From Bacteroidota bacterium (lineage in GTDB: Bacteria; Bacteroidota; Bacteroidia; Bacteroidales; UBA10428): a stretch of 64,000 nt of DNA. Within the stretch, counting starts at the first letter, position 1. Every line of letters starts with the position of its first letter. The stretch spans positions 3,782,001-3,846,000 of the forward strand of contig CP065006.1 in the NCBI GenBank assembly GCA_016699695.1. Reading direction: 5' to 3'. The notes beneath the pieces were generated by a model that saw only the letters and a program-made list of their open reading frames with translations, was not told the DNA's origin and ran no database searches. A program made the translations under genes and the position numbers. Shown piece after piece: positions 35,978-45,802 of the stretch.

Positions 35978-36682
35978 TCATGTCGTTTTTAGATTTATAT
36001 AATTCGCAATCCTTTTATTCCTTGATTCAATGAAATTTATCACTCCGATTTTATAAACTAAATATTCGTCAATATTTAAAAATGAAGGCTTTGTTTTAAA
36101 ATCATCGAACGGCAAGTAAAACCTAATTTTCTGCTTATCATCTAATAAGTCATCAAGCAAAAAGAACTTGATATAATCTAAAAAATCATCAAACAAGTCA
36201 AAGAAGTATTTGTATCTCAACAAAGTATCATATAACGGGCTTTGTAGTCCTAAATAGAAAAGCCTGATACACTCTAAAGTCAGGTCAAACCTATCATCTA
36301 TAAAACTGTTTACTCCACGTGCTTGATTGATTGTATGTTTTCCGTCAATCCGGTTATTTGGAAAAAGAGTATATGCACCAATCGTTGAACCAGAGTTAAA
36401 AAGTTCATCAACTTCGGTAGGGATTTGTATTATCAGCCATTGTTTCCGTTTATGATTCTTGTATGAGTGTGTAATAGCATCACTTCCCAAGAAGAATTCT
36501 CCAAGTTCTGAACTATGATATAAATAAATTCCGCTTTTATTATCAGTCAAATCAAATTTCGTCCCATTCTTAAGAGGTTTACTCCATAATATTTTGTGAT
36601 AATTACGAAGGGTCGGACTGGTACTATCTGGGTCTCCGCCACGTGCATCAGAGTATACATTAAATGTAGTATCAACTATCAT
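35978..36682 (-). CDS. Uncharacterised conserved protein, DUF6994-like (c22)
   Basis: Identical in sequence to the 234-residue protein at 3657-4361 (IGAYTLFPNNRIDGKHTINQ, RFDLTLECIRLFYLG). It lies downstream of the same nuclease gene. Maintaining two identical copies suggests a recent block duplication rather than separate captures. Confidence 0.7.
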   Translation of the reverse strand: MIVDTTFNVYSDARGGDPDSTSPTLRNYHKILWSKPLKNGTKFDLTDNKSGIYLYHSSELGEFFLGSDAITHSYKNHKRKQWLIIQIPTEVDELFNSGSTIGAYTLFPNNRIDGKHTINQARGVNSFIDDRFDLTLECIRLFYLGLQSPLYDTLLRYKYFFDLFDDFLDYIKFFLLDDLLDDKQKIRFYLPFDDFKTKPSFLNIDEYLVYKIGVINFIESRNKRIANYINLKTT

Positions 36683-36695
36683 CAGTCCGTTTTTA

Positions 36696-37292
36696 TTAAT
36701 CTAATTTATTGTATTCTTTTTCTAAAAAATCAATTCCACTTTTAAAAATATCATTTTGTCTTTTTAAGGCATCAATGTTTGTTTGATATTGTTCTGGGAA
36801 TTTCTTAAAATCCTTAGCCATTCGTTTAATACCTGCTGGACATAAATACGCAGGTGTATTTCGTCCTTTAATCCCAAGAGATGGCACAGCTCCATAAAAC
36901 AAATCCTCTGAAACTTTAACGTCGAATAAAGTTTCGACTGCTTTATTAGTCAATTGTATAAAATAAGGAATCCTAATGACCTTATATCCGAAATCCCTAT
37001 ATAAGTCCGTATTTTTTAAGTCCTTTTCTATTATATCAGGATTTGTATAATGTGGAAGTCCATCAAATTCGATAATTAGTTTTAAGTCTTCACTTCTGTA
37101 GTCTGGACGGCTCCTATATGATACTCCATTAATTTTCCCTAATGTTTTATCATGTATCCAGTCACTTATGTTTGGGAAAATTACTTTTAGATAATCTTCA
37201 AGTCCAGTTCTATGAAGTCCTGTATCCTTATCAATGCCTGCCTTTTCAGCCATTGCTTTTGTTTCTCTCAAAAATCCCCATTTTTTATTCAT
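36696..37292 (-). CDS. PD-(D/E)xK endonuclease-like protein (c22)
   Basis: Identical to the c4 copy (core RPDYRSEDLKLIIEFDG and DLYRDFGYKVIRIPYF). The same ATG is chosen. The same direct repeat and nine-codon upstream frame (37285-37314) precede it. See the c4 entry for the fold argument. Confidence 0.65.
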   Translation of the reverse strand: MNKKWGFLRETKAMAEKAGIDKDTGLHRTGLEDYLKVIFPNISDWIHDKTLGKINGVSYRSRPDYRSEDLKLIIEFDGLPHYTNPDIIEKDLKNTDLYRDFGYKVIRIPYFIQLTNKAVETLFDVKVSEDLFYGAVPSLGIKGRNTPAYLCPAGIKRMAKDFKKFPEQYQTNIDALKRQNDIFKSGIDFLEKEYNKLD

Positions 37293-37314
37293 AGTATTTA
37301 TCACTACTTTTCAT
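37285..37314 (-). promoter_or_regulatory. Short upstream frame and direct repeat before the c22 nuclease
   Basis: Same structure as at 4964-4993: a 21-base direct repeat places an extra ATG upstream and a nine-codon frame ends across the nuclease start. Confidence 0.4.
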
Positions 37315-37374
37315 AGTATTTATCACTACTTATCAATGTTTCAATGTTGTAGGTGGTCGTCTTTGCTTGCCCAT

Positions 37375-37496
37375 AACGGCTGCGTGTATGAAACGTTGGG
37401 GATTGCGGGCGACTTTCCTGTCAAGTTACACCGAACTTGATGCGGGGCAAAACGCTCGAATAACCACTTAAACCCCAATGTTTTATACACGATGTT
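37375..37496 (-). repeat. attC site A22 (cassette c23)
   Basis: GTGTATGAAACGTTGGGG pairs with CCCCAATGTTTTATACAC. Confidence 0.9.
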
Positions 37497-37507
37497 GTGT
37501 GCTGTTG

Positions 37508-38809
37508 TTATTTTTTGTCATATATTTCTTTCGCTAATTCCAATAATCTTAAGGTTTCAATAAATTCTCCTTTAAATCTCTTGTCAAATGGATTTATAGT
37601 TTCACACTGCCAACAGTCAAAAATTGCAGGAAATCTCTTTGTCAAAAAAGAATAATCAGTTATGATGTTGGTAATAAAGTCAAGGTCATTTAAAACAATA
37701 GCTAATAAAAGATATGCCTTTATTAATTCGGGATAAACGTTGTTCCACGTCTGATTTACAAGAAAATTTCCGTGAATATTTTCAGCAAGTGAATATTTTC
37801 TATTCCAAAGATAAACCGATGCTACAATATGATAACCAGCAATCTTATGGTTTTCATCTTCGTCAAATGGCAGAATTTGTTCTCCGACCTGAGCTAAGGA
37901 AAATGCAATCTCTTTTTTATCATTCCGACCTTGCTGAAGATACAAATATGCTAATTTCAGAAAGCCTTTTTCATTCCCTACAAGTAAACTTTTAATAAAG
38001 GTTTGCTCTGCTTTTTCTTTGTCCGTTGCGGTTAAGAATTCTATACTCCCAATAAAGTCAAGAAGTAAAGGGGGAACGTCTAAACCTTGTTTAGTGCCAA
38101 TGTTTAATGCTCTTTGAAAATAGCCATAGGCTTTATTTGGCATATCAAGATAAAGGTAATAAGTCGCTCCAATCAAAAAATCCGCCAAAAACTCTTTCCC
38201 TTCAAATGGTTGCAAGGTGTCAAACAATTTTTGGTGGTCATTTCCAAAATATTTTAAAGCTCCTTGAATGTTTTCTGTTATAAAATCTTCAATTAGTTCG
38301 TAGGGAACAGAATACTCCTTTTCACTATCATCGAAATTTTCAGCTATTTGGTCTTCTCCTTTCGGAAAGGAATACAACTTGTCAAATGGTATTTCGCAAT
38401 ATAAGGTTGCTTTAAACTCTTTTTCTGCGGTCTCAATTTTATAAACTATTACCGTACAATCTGCAACAAGGTTTTCTAAGTAGCTTAAAATTGCAATTCG
38501 CCAATCAGTTGTAATATTATTCGGTTTATTTCCGTCTTTTAAAAGTTGTAAAAAGTATTGGGTGGTTTCAGATTTGAGTTTTGTAGAAGTCCAGTTAATT
38601 GTCATTGAAAACCCTGGTTCTATTTCTTTAATTTCATAAAAAATTGAACCGCTTTTATTTGTGTAATTCATAATACCCAATGTATTATGTAAAAACCCGA
38701 ACAATTTACTTCTATGTTCTTCTTTTGGATTTAGAATATTAAGAACAGTCCCATTGTTTACATTGCTATAAACTTTCCAATTAACATCATTGTATGTAAA
38801 TTTTCCCAT
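37508..38809 (-). CDS. TPR/Sel1-like repeat protein of unknown function (c23)
   Basis: 433 residues, soluble. The N-terminal half (residues 1-180) is of unknown fold. The C-terminal half has helical repeat segments such as ADFLIGATYYLYLDMPNKAYGYFQRAL, LLLDFIGSIEFLTATDKEKAEQTF and FLKLAYLYLQQGRND, typical of TPR-like solenoids that mediate protein contacts. It follows a nuclease-like gene by 4 bases. A sensor or scaffold role with that nuclease is an inference only. Confidence 0.6.
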   Translation of the reverse strand: MGKFTYNDVNWKVYSNVNNGTVLNILNPKEEHRSKLFGFLHNTLGIMNYTNKSGSIFYEIKEIEPGFSMTINWTSTKLKSETTQYFLQLLKDGNKPNNITTDWRIAILSYLENLVADCTVIVYKIETAEKEFKATLYCEIPFDKLYSFPKGEDQIAENFDDSEKEYSVPYELIEDFITENIQGALKYFGNDHQKLFDTLQPFEGKEFLADFLIGATYYLYLDMPNKAYGYFQRALNIGTKQGLDVPPLLLDFIGSIEFLTATDKEKAEQTFIKSLLVGNEKGFLKLAYLYLQQGRNDKKEIAFSLAQVGEQILPFDEDENHKIAGYHIVASVYLWNRKYSLAENIHGNFLVNQTWNNVYPELIKAYLLLAIVLNDLDFITNIITDYSFLTKRFPAIFDCWQCETINPFDKRFKGEFIETLRLLELAKEIYDKK

Positions 38810-38813
38810 TGAT

Positions 38814-39806
38814 TTACTTGTTAAAACTATCTAAAAATGAGAGGATTTCAGATAAACCGTCCTGTTCAAAACCTTCGCTAACTCTAATAAAATGAATATT
38901 CGGCAAGTGCTTTTTAATAATCTTTTCTCTTCGAATATCCTCTTCAATACGAAATTTATGGGCTAATTCATCATATTCAACAATAAGATTCTCATTTATG
39001 AACCAGAAATCAGGTCTATATTTTAATTGCCAACTAACATGCTCATCGTGAATAAACCGACCTTTTAAACCAGCATTTTCAAGAATTCTTAAGAATTTAA
39101 TTTCTTGACGACTTTCATCTAAAATCTCTTTTAGTTCAATTTTTCTCTTTATGTGGTCTATTTTATTCCATAGAGTTTTATCTAATTCCCATTTTTCAAA
39201 CGCTTTGATTACTTCGATATGAATCCATATTTGCTCACTCATCCACATCATTTGTTGACGAACAAATTCTTTGTCAAATAGATAAAGTCGCTTTTTTATT
39301 AGTAATTCTGACCTTATGCCCTCTGATACTTGAAATTCAAAAAGAAAATTTCTTCCGTTTTTTGACTTAATCCATTTGCTAATTGAACTATATCTCTCAA
39401 AGGCTTTGAACCGTCGTAATGTTTCAAAATCAGTTCCTGTAGCTTCATCAAATAGTTTTCTTACAATCTTGATTACATTGATATTAATAATGCTATCCCA
39501 AAAACCTTCGTTAATTTTTACTCTCGGAATAAAAAGAATATTTGATGGAATTCCATTTTGATTTGCAAGTTTCAGCAATTCATTTCTAATTGGTTCTACA
39601 GCTTCAACAAATTCCATTTCATAATAAGGAACTCCACTTTCTTTAAAAATCATGTATTCATCAGGATTTTTCGAAATATGGTCAACCATCCCATTATAAT
39701 AGGGAGTCATTCTTTTTGCATATTCATTCCCGCTGTACTGGCTTGTCAACTCCAATTCAATCTTTGCAAAATCTTGATATGCTTTAATGTATTCTTCTGT
39801 AATCAT
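38814..39806 (-). CDS. Protein with C-terminal PD-(D/E)xK nuclease-like domain (c23)
   Basis: 330 residues. The N-terminal 230 are mostly helical with no known domain. The C-terminal part LKYRPDFWFINENLIVEYDE, then EDIRREKIIKKHLPNIHFIRVSEG, fits a DUF559/Vsr-like endonuclease: Asp in RPDF, Glu-x-Asp in VEYDE, and the following I-x-x-I-R-V strand. The pairing with a repeat protein in one cassette is like several two-gene conflict systems, but I cannot name it. Confidence 0.62.
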   Translation of the reverse strand: MITEEYIKAYQDFAKIELELTSQYSGNEYAKRMTPYYNGMVDHISKNPDEYMIFKESGVPYYEMEFVEAVEPIRNELLKLANQNGIPSNILFIPRVKINEGFWDSIININVIKIVRKLFDEATGTDFETLRRFKAFERYSSISKWIKSKNGRNFLFEFQVSEGIRSELLIKKRLYLFDKEFVRQQMMWMSEQIWIHIEVIKAFEKWELDKTLWNKIDHIKRKIELKEILDESRQEIKFLRILENAGLKGRFIHDEHVSWQLKYRPDFWFINENLIVEYDELAHKFRIEEDIRREKIIKKHLPNIHFIRVSEGFEQDGLSEILSFLDSFNK

Positions 39807-39853
39807 TATTTCAATTTTTCTAGAATGTCCGGTGTCTTTTTACAATAGCACAC

Positions 39854-39978
39854 AACGTTTCGCATATGCACCGTAGCCGTATCTGCGGAGCTACATAATT
39901 ATCGCCCGTTGCCGCCGCCAATGCGTGTTACAAAAGCCCGAATACCCACGAAACGGCTATGGGGTATGATGCGGTGTT
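39854..39978 (-). repeat. attC site A23 (cassette c24)
   Basis: CGCATATGCACCGTAGCCGT pairs with ACGGCTATGGGGTATGATGCG; a GC-richer loop than the other sites. Confidence 0.82.
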
Positions 39979-40690
39979 ATGGCAAGTACATTATTTTTTA
40001 TAATCGAAATCATTCATTATCATTGAAATTCTCTCAACCATTTCTTCAGTCCTCTGACAATTATTATTTGTCATTACAATTATACAATTTTTATCCTTGG
40101 GTTGAAATAAAAAATATGCTCCTGAACCACCAATCCCGCCCCGATGTCCAATAATATTAAATCCCAGTTTAGTTTTTAATATTTCAAATCCCTGTCCATA
40201 TCCAGTTGTATCGCCATTTGTTAATCTATTTGGTTGGGTTGCCAATCTAAATGTAGAGTCAGAAATTATTTTATTACTAAGCAATCCTCGATACCACTTA
40301 TGTAAATCAAATACGGTTGAAATCATTCCTCCGTCTCCATGAACAAACAACGGCAAATCCCAAACCAATCCGGTAGAATCATATCCAATAGCCCTATTAT
40401 CCGTGAGATAATTTATTGAATCCAAGAAGTATGTATTATCCATATCAAGAGGGGAAAGTATATTTTGTTTTATAAAATCCTCAAATGGTATATTTGAAAC
40501 TTTCTCTATTATTAGAGCCAATAAAACATATCCAGAGTTAGAATATCTATAATCTGAACCAGGTTGAAAATAAAGATAGCTCTTTAATTTTAGACTGGTT
40601 AAAACATCATTATTGTTTAATCTATCATATTGTGTTGGATAGTTATCTATATAATCGGGAATCCCTGAGGTGTGTGTTTGAAAGCTTCCC

Positions 40691-41578
40691 CTAATTAGTA
40701 GCATTTAAAATTAAACTTTTTAAATTAATGTTTATGTCCTGTTGAAATGTGGGAAACTTTGTTGGGCCTTGTGGGCGGTGAAGTTTTCCATATTTCAATA
40801 GGAATGATACCGGAGTGTGGTACATCAGCGAACTATGGGGTCGCTCATTATTGTAAGACCATAGCCATGCATTTGAGATTAGTTGTGCCTGTCGGATGTT
40901 TTCAAATAGGTAACTATCCAGAACTTCTTCACGATAGCTTCTGTTGAATCGCTCTACATACCCATTTCTATGCGGTTTTCCTTTGGGAATAAACTTGAGT
41001 TTTATATTCTTATCGTTTGCCCAGTCTTCCATAGCCTGGGCGATAAATTCCGGCCCATTATCAACCCTTATGTGTTCGGGTTTGCCTCTCCAGTCGATTA
41101 ATCGTTCCAGTTCCCTGATTACCCGCAGACTTGTAATACTTGTACCTAAGGTGATAGTCAAAGCTTCCCGGTTAAAATCATCGATTACATTAAATGTCCT
41201 GAATTTAACTCCGTTATTAAGCACATCATGCATAAAATCCATGCTCCAGGTTAAGTTAGGTAATAGCGGCTGTAACAAGGACTCCTGCGGGCGCAATGGC
41301 AGCCTTCTTTTACATTTTCTTCTCAAGTTAAGCTTCATCTCGGTATAAACCCGATAAACTCTTTTATGGTTCCAGAAATGATTTAATTGCCGCAGGTGAT
41401 AGTGCATCATCCAAAATCCCCACCGGCGATGAACCTCTGCTAGTTCTGCCAGCTTGTCCTTAATTTCCTGATCATTCCCCGCAATGGGTTGATAATAATA
41501 TACACTCTGGTATATATTAAATAGCACACAGGCCTGCCGAATGCTCAACGTGTGCCTTTGTTGAGCATAGGTTACCAA
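40691..41578 (-). CDS. IS3-family transposase OrfB (IS407-like)
   Basis: This 295-codon frame contains the catalytic rve domain: WSMDFMHDVLNNG (first Asp), RVDNGPEFIAQAMEDWA (second Asp) and KPHRNGYVERFNRSYREE (Glu). The HTH_21 segment WGFWMMHYHLRQL precedes it. It is expected to be translated as a fusion with OrfA through the A7G slip. No damage is visible. Confidence 0.92.
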   Translation of the reverse strand: MVTYAQQRHTLSIRQACVLFNIYQSVYYYQPIAGNDQEIKDKLAELAEVHRRWGFWMMHYHLRQLNHFWNHKRVYRVYTEMKLNLRRKCKRRLPLRPQESLLQPLLPNLTWSMDFMHDVLNNGVKFRTFNVIDDFNREALTITLGTSITSLRVIRELERLIDWRGKPEHIRVDNGPEFIAQAMEDWANDKNIKLKFIPKGKPHRNGYVERFNRSYREEVLDSYLFENIRQAQLISNAWLWSYNNERPHSSLMYHTPVSFLLKYGKLHRPQGPTKFPTFQQDININLKSLILNATN

Positions 41579-41598
41579 TTCCCGTTTCTCTGCAGGCC

Positions 41599-41865
41599 TT
41601 AGAGCTTTTTTTCAATTACATCTTTTAAAACCGTGATATGCAACGCCTGTTCAGCTACAATCTTCTTGTATTGCGAAAGTTCTCGTTCCAGTTCCTTAAG
41701 TCTTTTCAACTGGGTTACCTCCATCCCTGAATACTTTGATTTCCACTGATAAAAAGTTGGTTGGCTTATACCATGCTCCCGGCAGATATCCGAAACACTC
41801 TTGCCTTGGTCCTGCTCTTTCAGAATCTTGATGATTTGACTCTCTGTAAATTTTGTTGTTTTCAT
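41599..41865 (-). CDS. IS3-family transposase OrfA (IS407-like)
   Basis: 88 residues. An N-terminal helix-turn-helix (TESQIIKILKEQDQGKSVSD, EHGISQPTFYQWKSKYSG) is followed by a coiled coil (LKRLKELERELSQYKKIVAE). It ends VIEKKL on the slippery A7G run. Confidence 0.9.
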   Translation of the reverse strand: MKTTKFTESQIIKILKEQDQGKSVSDICREHGISQPTFYQWKSKYSGMEVTQLKRLKELERELSQYKKIVAEQALHITVLKDVIEKKL

Positions 41866-42343
41866 TCTACCAAAGTTAACGATTAAACTATATTTTTAAT
41901 CGCTACTGTTTTGGGGGAAGCTTTCATGTTAATAGTTGTTGAATTGAAATTCTATTTATGATATGGGGTAAATCTTGAATAAACTTGCCAATAGTATCTG
42001 TATAATTTAACTTTCCTTGCTCCTTCAGAATCATTATACAAGTAGCAGTAAATGTTTTTGTAACAGAACCAATACTAAAAGGAATATTAAAGTCAAGTTT
42101 TCGTTTTGTTTTATAATCAACAAATCCTTGTGATTGTTGAAAAATCAATTTATCATCTTCATATATGATTACATTACCATTAAATTTATAATCTTTAATA
42201 TAATAATCAACAAGTTTCTGAATTTTCTTAGTATGATTATCCTGTCCGCAAGAACCAAAAGATAATATTAAAAAAAATGGAACTATTTTAATTATATTTT
42301 GCATCTATATGTCAAGTTGCTTTTGTATTTTTGTATTGGCCAT

Positions 42344-42465
42344 AACGTTGAGTATAAGAATAGTAGCCGACTGCGTGGCACTTTCCTGTCAAGTTGCACG
42401 AAAGTTGAAGCGGGCTACAACCCTTGAATTTACTACTATCTCGGCTATTATTTTTATACATTGTT
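42344..42465 (-). repeat. attC site A24 (cassette c25)
   Basis: GTATAAGAATAGTAGCCGA pairs with TCGGCTATTATTTTTATAC. Confidence 0.88.
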
Positions 42466-42548
42466 GTAGGCTGGCCTTTATCTATGTTTCGTAAAAATAT
42501 CATCAAAATCAGTTCTTCCTTTTTCAAAAATCAGAAAATCAGTATTAA

Positions 42549-44045
42549 TTCTACTTTAACAGATTAAACAAAACCCTTGTAAACATTGATATTTCAAGGA
42601 AATTCAGTATCTTCAATGCACAGAAAAACAGGCTTATCGTTCCGAAAAATGTTTAATACAACGTAAAAATAATAATCGATATGGAAAAACACTGACCTCT
42701 GTAATAGAGCGAGTTAGTGTTCACCTTAATGATTATCAGCATGTATTTTGTAATTCAACAAAGAAGTTCTTTGACAAAGCACAGCAATATTCATTAGGAA
42801 TAATACAAAGTCAGATGCGCAATATTGAAAGAATAAGCGAAGATTTGGGAGCTAACTACCATCAAATGCAGCACTTTATAACTGAGTCTAACTGGGATCA
42901 TCGAGTTTTGATAAATCAAGTAGCCCAGGAAGTAAGCCAGGTTTTACCCAAAAGAAAACTTACAGGATTGATTATTGATGAAAGTGGTTGGGTAAAAAAA
43001 GGCGACCATAGCGTAGGCGTTGGACATCAATATTGTGGGAATGTAGGGAAACTATCAAATAGTCAGGTTGCGGTATTTGCTTGTTTAAGTAATGGGGATT
43101 TTGCATCAATGGTTGATGCCCGACTATACCTTCCCAAGGCTTGGTGTGACGACAAGACAAGATGCGAAAAAGCAGGCGTTCCTGTAAAGCACCGAACATT
43201 TAAAACTAAGCTCGAACTGGCATTAGAAATTATTCGCCAGCAAGTAACCAATGGCATCATCTTCGATTTTATTGGAGGCGATGGTTATTATGGTAACGAT
43301 GTGGATTTTGCCAGCAGCATAGATTTGCTTGGTTATCTGTACATGCTGGATATCCATAAAGACCAAAAAATATATTTGGAACGTCCTGACTTGGCTATTC
43401 CCGAGCGAAAAAGCAATAAGGGTCGTGAACCCAAGAAATTAAAAGCAACTACAGACGAATTAAGTGTATCAAAATATTTACAGACTTTAAATGACGAAAA
43501 TTGGCAGCGTATTAGTGTTCGTAATACAGCCAAAGGAGTTCTTGTAGCTGACTATCATTTTATAAAGCTTTGGATAATCAATAACAGTAAAATGCAAGTA
43601 GAGCAAAGGTTACTGGTTATCCGTAAAACGAAAACCAAAGAAGGCAAGGACGAAATAAAATATTCTTTTACCAATGCTAATCTTGAACAATACACTAAGA
43701 AAGCTATAGCCTATATGCAAGCACAACGGTACTTTGTAGAACATTGCATAAAAGAATCAAAACAGATACTCGGGCTAGACCAGTTTCAGACACGAAAATG
43801 GCTTGCATGGCAACACCAGGTTGCATTAAACTTTTTGGTCTCGTCATTTATTTTAAAAGAAAAATTGCATTGCTTTGATGATTTACCTTTACTATCGGCT
43901 CGTGATATTAAAGAATTTATCACTTTTAAACTTTATAAACAGATGACCGAAGAACAAATGATTGATAGAATTTATGACCGGCATTTAAAACGACAGCGTG
44001 ATATAAATTACTCATATTCAAAATTGTAAATCTGTTAAAGTAGAA
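42549..44045 (+). mobile_element. IS701-family insertion sequence, copy 2 (inverted)
   Basis: 1497 bp with TTAA at both flanks (42545-42548, 44046-44049) and the same terminal repeats as copies 1 and 3, but in the opposite orientation. This and its transposase gene are the only clear plus-strand gene content in the window. Confidence 0.92.
42815..44029 (+). CDS. IS701-family transposase, copy 2
   Basis: Same 404-residue sequence as copies 1 and 3, with the DDE context LIIDESGWVKKGDHSVGVGH, FIGGDGYYGNDVDF and EHCIKESKQILGLD. It faces the cassette genes, so any outward transcription would run antisense to the array. Confidence 0.92.
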   Translation: MRNIERISEDLGANYHQMQHFITESNWDHRVLINQVAQEVSQVLPKRKLTGLIIDESGWVKKGDHSVGVGHQYCGNVGKLSNSQVAVFACLSNGDFASMVDARLYLPKAWCDDKTRCEKAGVPVKHRTFKTKLELALEIIRQQVTNGIIFDFIGGDGYYGNDVDFASSIDLLGYLYMLDIHKDQKIYLERPDLAIPERKSNKGREPKKLKATTDELSVSKYLQTLNDENWQRISVRNTAKGVLVADYHFIKLWIINNSKMQVEQRLLVIRKTKTKEGKDEIKYSFTNANLEQYTKKAIAYMQAQRYFVEHCIKESKQILGLDQFQTRKWLAWQHQVALNFLVSSFILKEKLHCFDDLPLLSARDIKEFITFKLYKQMTEEQMIDRIYDRHLKRQRDINYSYSKL

Positions 44046-44415
44046 TTAATATCGTTTGAATTAACAGGGTAAAATAAATGATTCGTCCGTTTATCTTGAA
44101 AAACCATAGGTTCATTATGTTTGGTCAAGTATTGAGTAAATCTTTGATGTTTACTATAAATCAAGTCAGACAATTGAATGTCAGGTTTTTTCTGATTTAT
44201 ACATATCAAATAAGAATCACCTTTTTTCAAATAGTAAATATTAGTTTTTAAAGGTAAATAATCAAATTTGGTTGCTGATAAATCCAGATTGACCAACTTG
44301 TCATAATTCTTATCAATAAATTTTTTTGTCTCATTCATCAAGTCTTTTCGCTCCTTTTTATCTTTATAGATAAAGTAAGCCGTCAGTATGAATAGACCTA
44401 ATATTAAATATATAA

Positions 44416-44910
44416 TCATGTTTCAATAGATTCACGAGCAACATTACTCAATACCTTTTCTAAAATTTTCTCCTGCAAGTTCCCAAGTTCAATTATCGAC
44501 AATAAAACATAACCTCCAATAGTTACAGCTAAACCAATCAAGTATCCAACTAATCCAAAAGCTAGAAAAGGCAAAGCAAACATAGTAATCCACATTAATC
44601 CAATAAAAAGACTTGAAAAACCAATCGAATATCGTATTGAAAGCTCACTATATTCAGAAATATCAATAAATCTAAATTTTGCGATAATATCTGGTCGTAA
44701 TTGCATAAGTTGCATTCTGAACTTTGAAATCCAAAATCCATTTTTAGTCCAATTACCAACGAAAGTTTTTAAAGTAATCCCTGTAAAACTTTGTTTAAAC
44801 ATCAGTTGTGGGCTCAAATTCGTTTTACATGTCTCCGCTGCCATTTTATCCTTAATAACATCAATATAATAATTGTGAATTTTATATTTTTCTAGTTTTA
44901 TCTTAATCAT
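44416..44910 (-). CDS. Membrane protein of unknown function (c25)
   Basis: 164 residues. A soluble N-terminal 90 residues is followed by two membrane helices (YSIGFSSLFIGLMWITMFAL and FLAFGLVGYLIGLAVTIGGY), then a charged tail. It overlaps the next gene by 4 bases (ATGA), so both are co-translated and probably form one complex. No family recognised. Confidence 0.6.
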   Translation of the reverse strand: MIKIKLEKYKIHNYYIDVIKDKMAAETCKTNLSPQLMFKQSFTGITLKTFVGNWTKNGFWISKFRMQLMQLRPDIIAKFRFIDISEYSELSIRYSIGFSSLFIGLMWITMFALPFLAFGLVGYLIGLAVTIGGYVLLSIIELGNLQEKILEKVLSNVARESIET

Positions 44911-44948
44911 TGCTTATTTGTTACGAGCTGTCTCTCAGGCTTGCCTAC

Positions 44949-45071
44949 AACGCCCAGCAGTATGCGCAGTGCGGGGATTTTAGAAAGCCGACTGTCAGCA
45001 CTACTGAATGTTGATTGCTTGTACATGGCTCAAATATAGCAAAACAACCCGTATTGCGTATACTGCTTGTT
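44949..45071 (-). repeat. attC site A25 (non-coding cassette c26)
   Basis: CCCAGCAGTATGCGC-type palindrome, same loop as A6, A8 and A17. Confidence 0.9.
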
Positions 45072-45651
45072 GCGTGCAGTGGGTTTTTGTTTTAAAATTT
45101 TGTCCTTTTGTCCAAATAGATGGTGAAGGCTAAATATCCACGGTTAGTTAATGTCTTTTACAATTTTAAATCCCGATGAGAGCTTATTATTTAGAAATCC
45201 CACGTTTTCGATGACGTTTAAAAATCAGCGCATTAAAATCTGCTTGCAGCCAGAAGTCAATTAGTGTTTGACTTATTTACTTGCACTGGAAGTCACAATA
45301 CGAGTAGGAGCGAGGCTCGTCAGAATTGGCTCTCCCAATAACTCTTAAATCATTAAATTATAGAGTTCTCACACATTAAAAACTGCACTAAATGCAAATC
45401 ACAATCAAATTCTAAAAATCCTTCCGAGCGTTGAGTCCAAATGGTATCAGCATCATTGATTTCTTGCAGGTCAAATCAAAATAAAAGTGCAGCGATAGGA
45501 ATCCTGATGCAGAAAGTTATTAAAGTGCACTAAGTCTTGTCGGACTATAAAGTCTTGTTAAAATCGAATCACATAATCCCGAAGGATACCTATCGGTGTA
45601 CTTTACTTTCATCCGATTTCCAGGTGTCATGGTTTTGATGCCATTGCACGC
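45072..45651. repeat. Non-coding cassette body, family alpha (c26)
   Basis: No gene is seen. Same as c18 and c37 as far as I compared. Confidence 0.8.
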
Positions 45652-45774
45652 AACGTTGGCGGTATGAAATCGTTGGGGATTGCGGGCTACTATCCTGTCC
45701 AGTTACACCGAACTTGATGCGGGGCAGAACGCTTGATTTAACCACTTAAACCCCAATGTTTTATACCGCGTGTT
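45652..45774 (-). repeat. attC site A26 (cassette c27)
   Basis: GCGGTATGAAATCGTTGGGG pairs with CCCCAATGTTTTATACCGC. Confidence 0.9.
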
Positions 45775-45802
45775 AGGCGCTTTTGCTTTTCTTTTGTCAG
45801 TT

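Larger units (their letters stand above)
40679..41926 (-). mobile_element. IS3-family insertion sequence, IS407-like (IS3-b)
   Basis: 1248 bp. The ends are TGAAAGCTTCCCC and its inverted copy (GGGGGAAGCTTTCA). A 4-base target duplication TGTT flanks it, the size typical of the IS407 group. An AAAAAAAG slippery run (minus strand, 41606-41612) lies at the end of orfA for -1 frameshifting into orfB. A different element from IS3-a. Confidence 0.92.
39991..42304 (-). pseudogene. Beta-lactamase-family serine hydrolase lipoprotein, split by IS3 (c24)
   Basis: The N-terminal part (42304 to 41927) starts with a lipoprotein signal (IVPFFLILSFGSC) and has the active-site SxxK as SIGSVTKTFTA. The C-terminal part (40678 to 39991) has the Y-x-N motif (YRYSNSGYVLLALI) and a late H-x-G (GHRGGIGGSG). 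Removing the IS and one TGTT restores QQLLTHTSGIPDY in frame. The intact protein would be about 360 residues, of the penicillin-binding/beta-lactamase-like esterase group, in the periplasm or outer membrane. The insertion inactivates it. Confidence 0.85.
42478..44419 (-). pseudogene. Single-pass membrane protein split by IS701 (c25)
   Basis: The N-terminal 125 codons (44419 to 44046) start with a membrane helix (MIIYLILGLFILTAYFIY) followed by a charged cytosolic domain. The final codons lie beyond the IS (42548 to 42478) and join in frame through one TTAA as NDINTDFLIFEKG, ending TKHR. The IS removes only about the last 23 residues, so a shortened protein might still work. Its start overlaps the end of the upstream membrane-protein gene by 4 bases. 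Function unknown. Confidence 0.68.
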
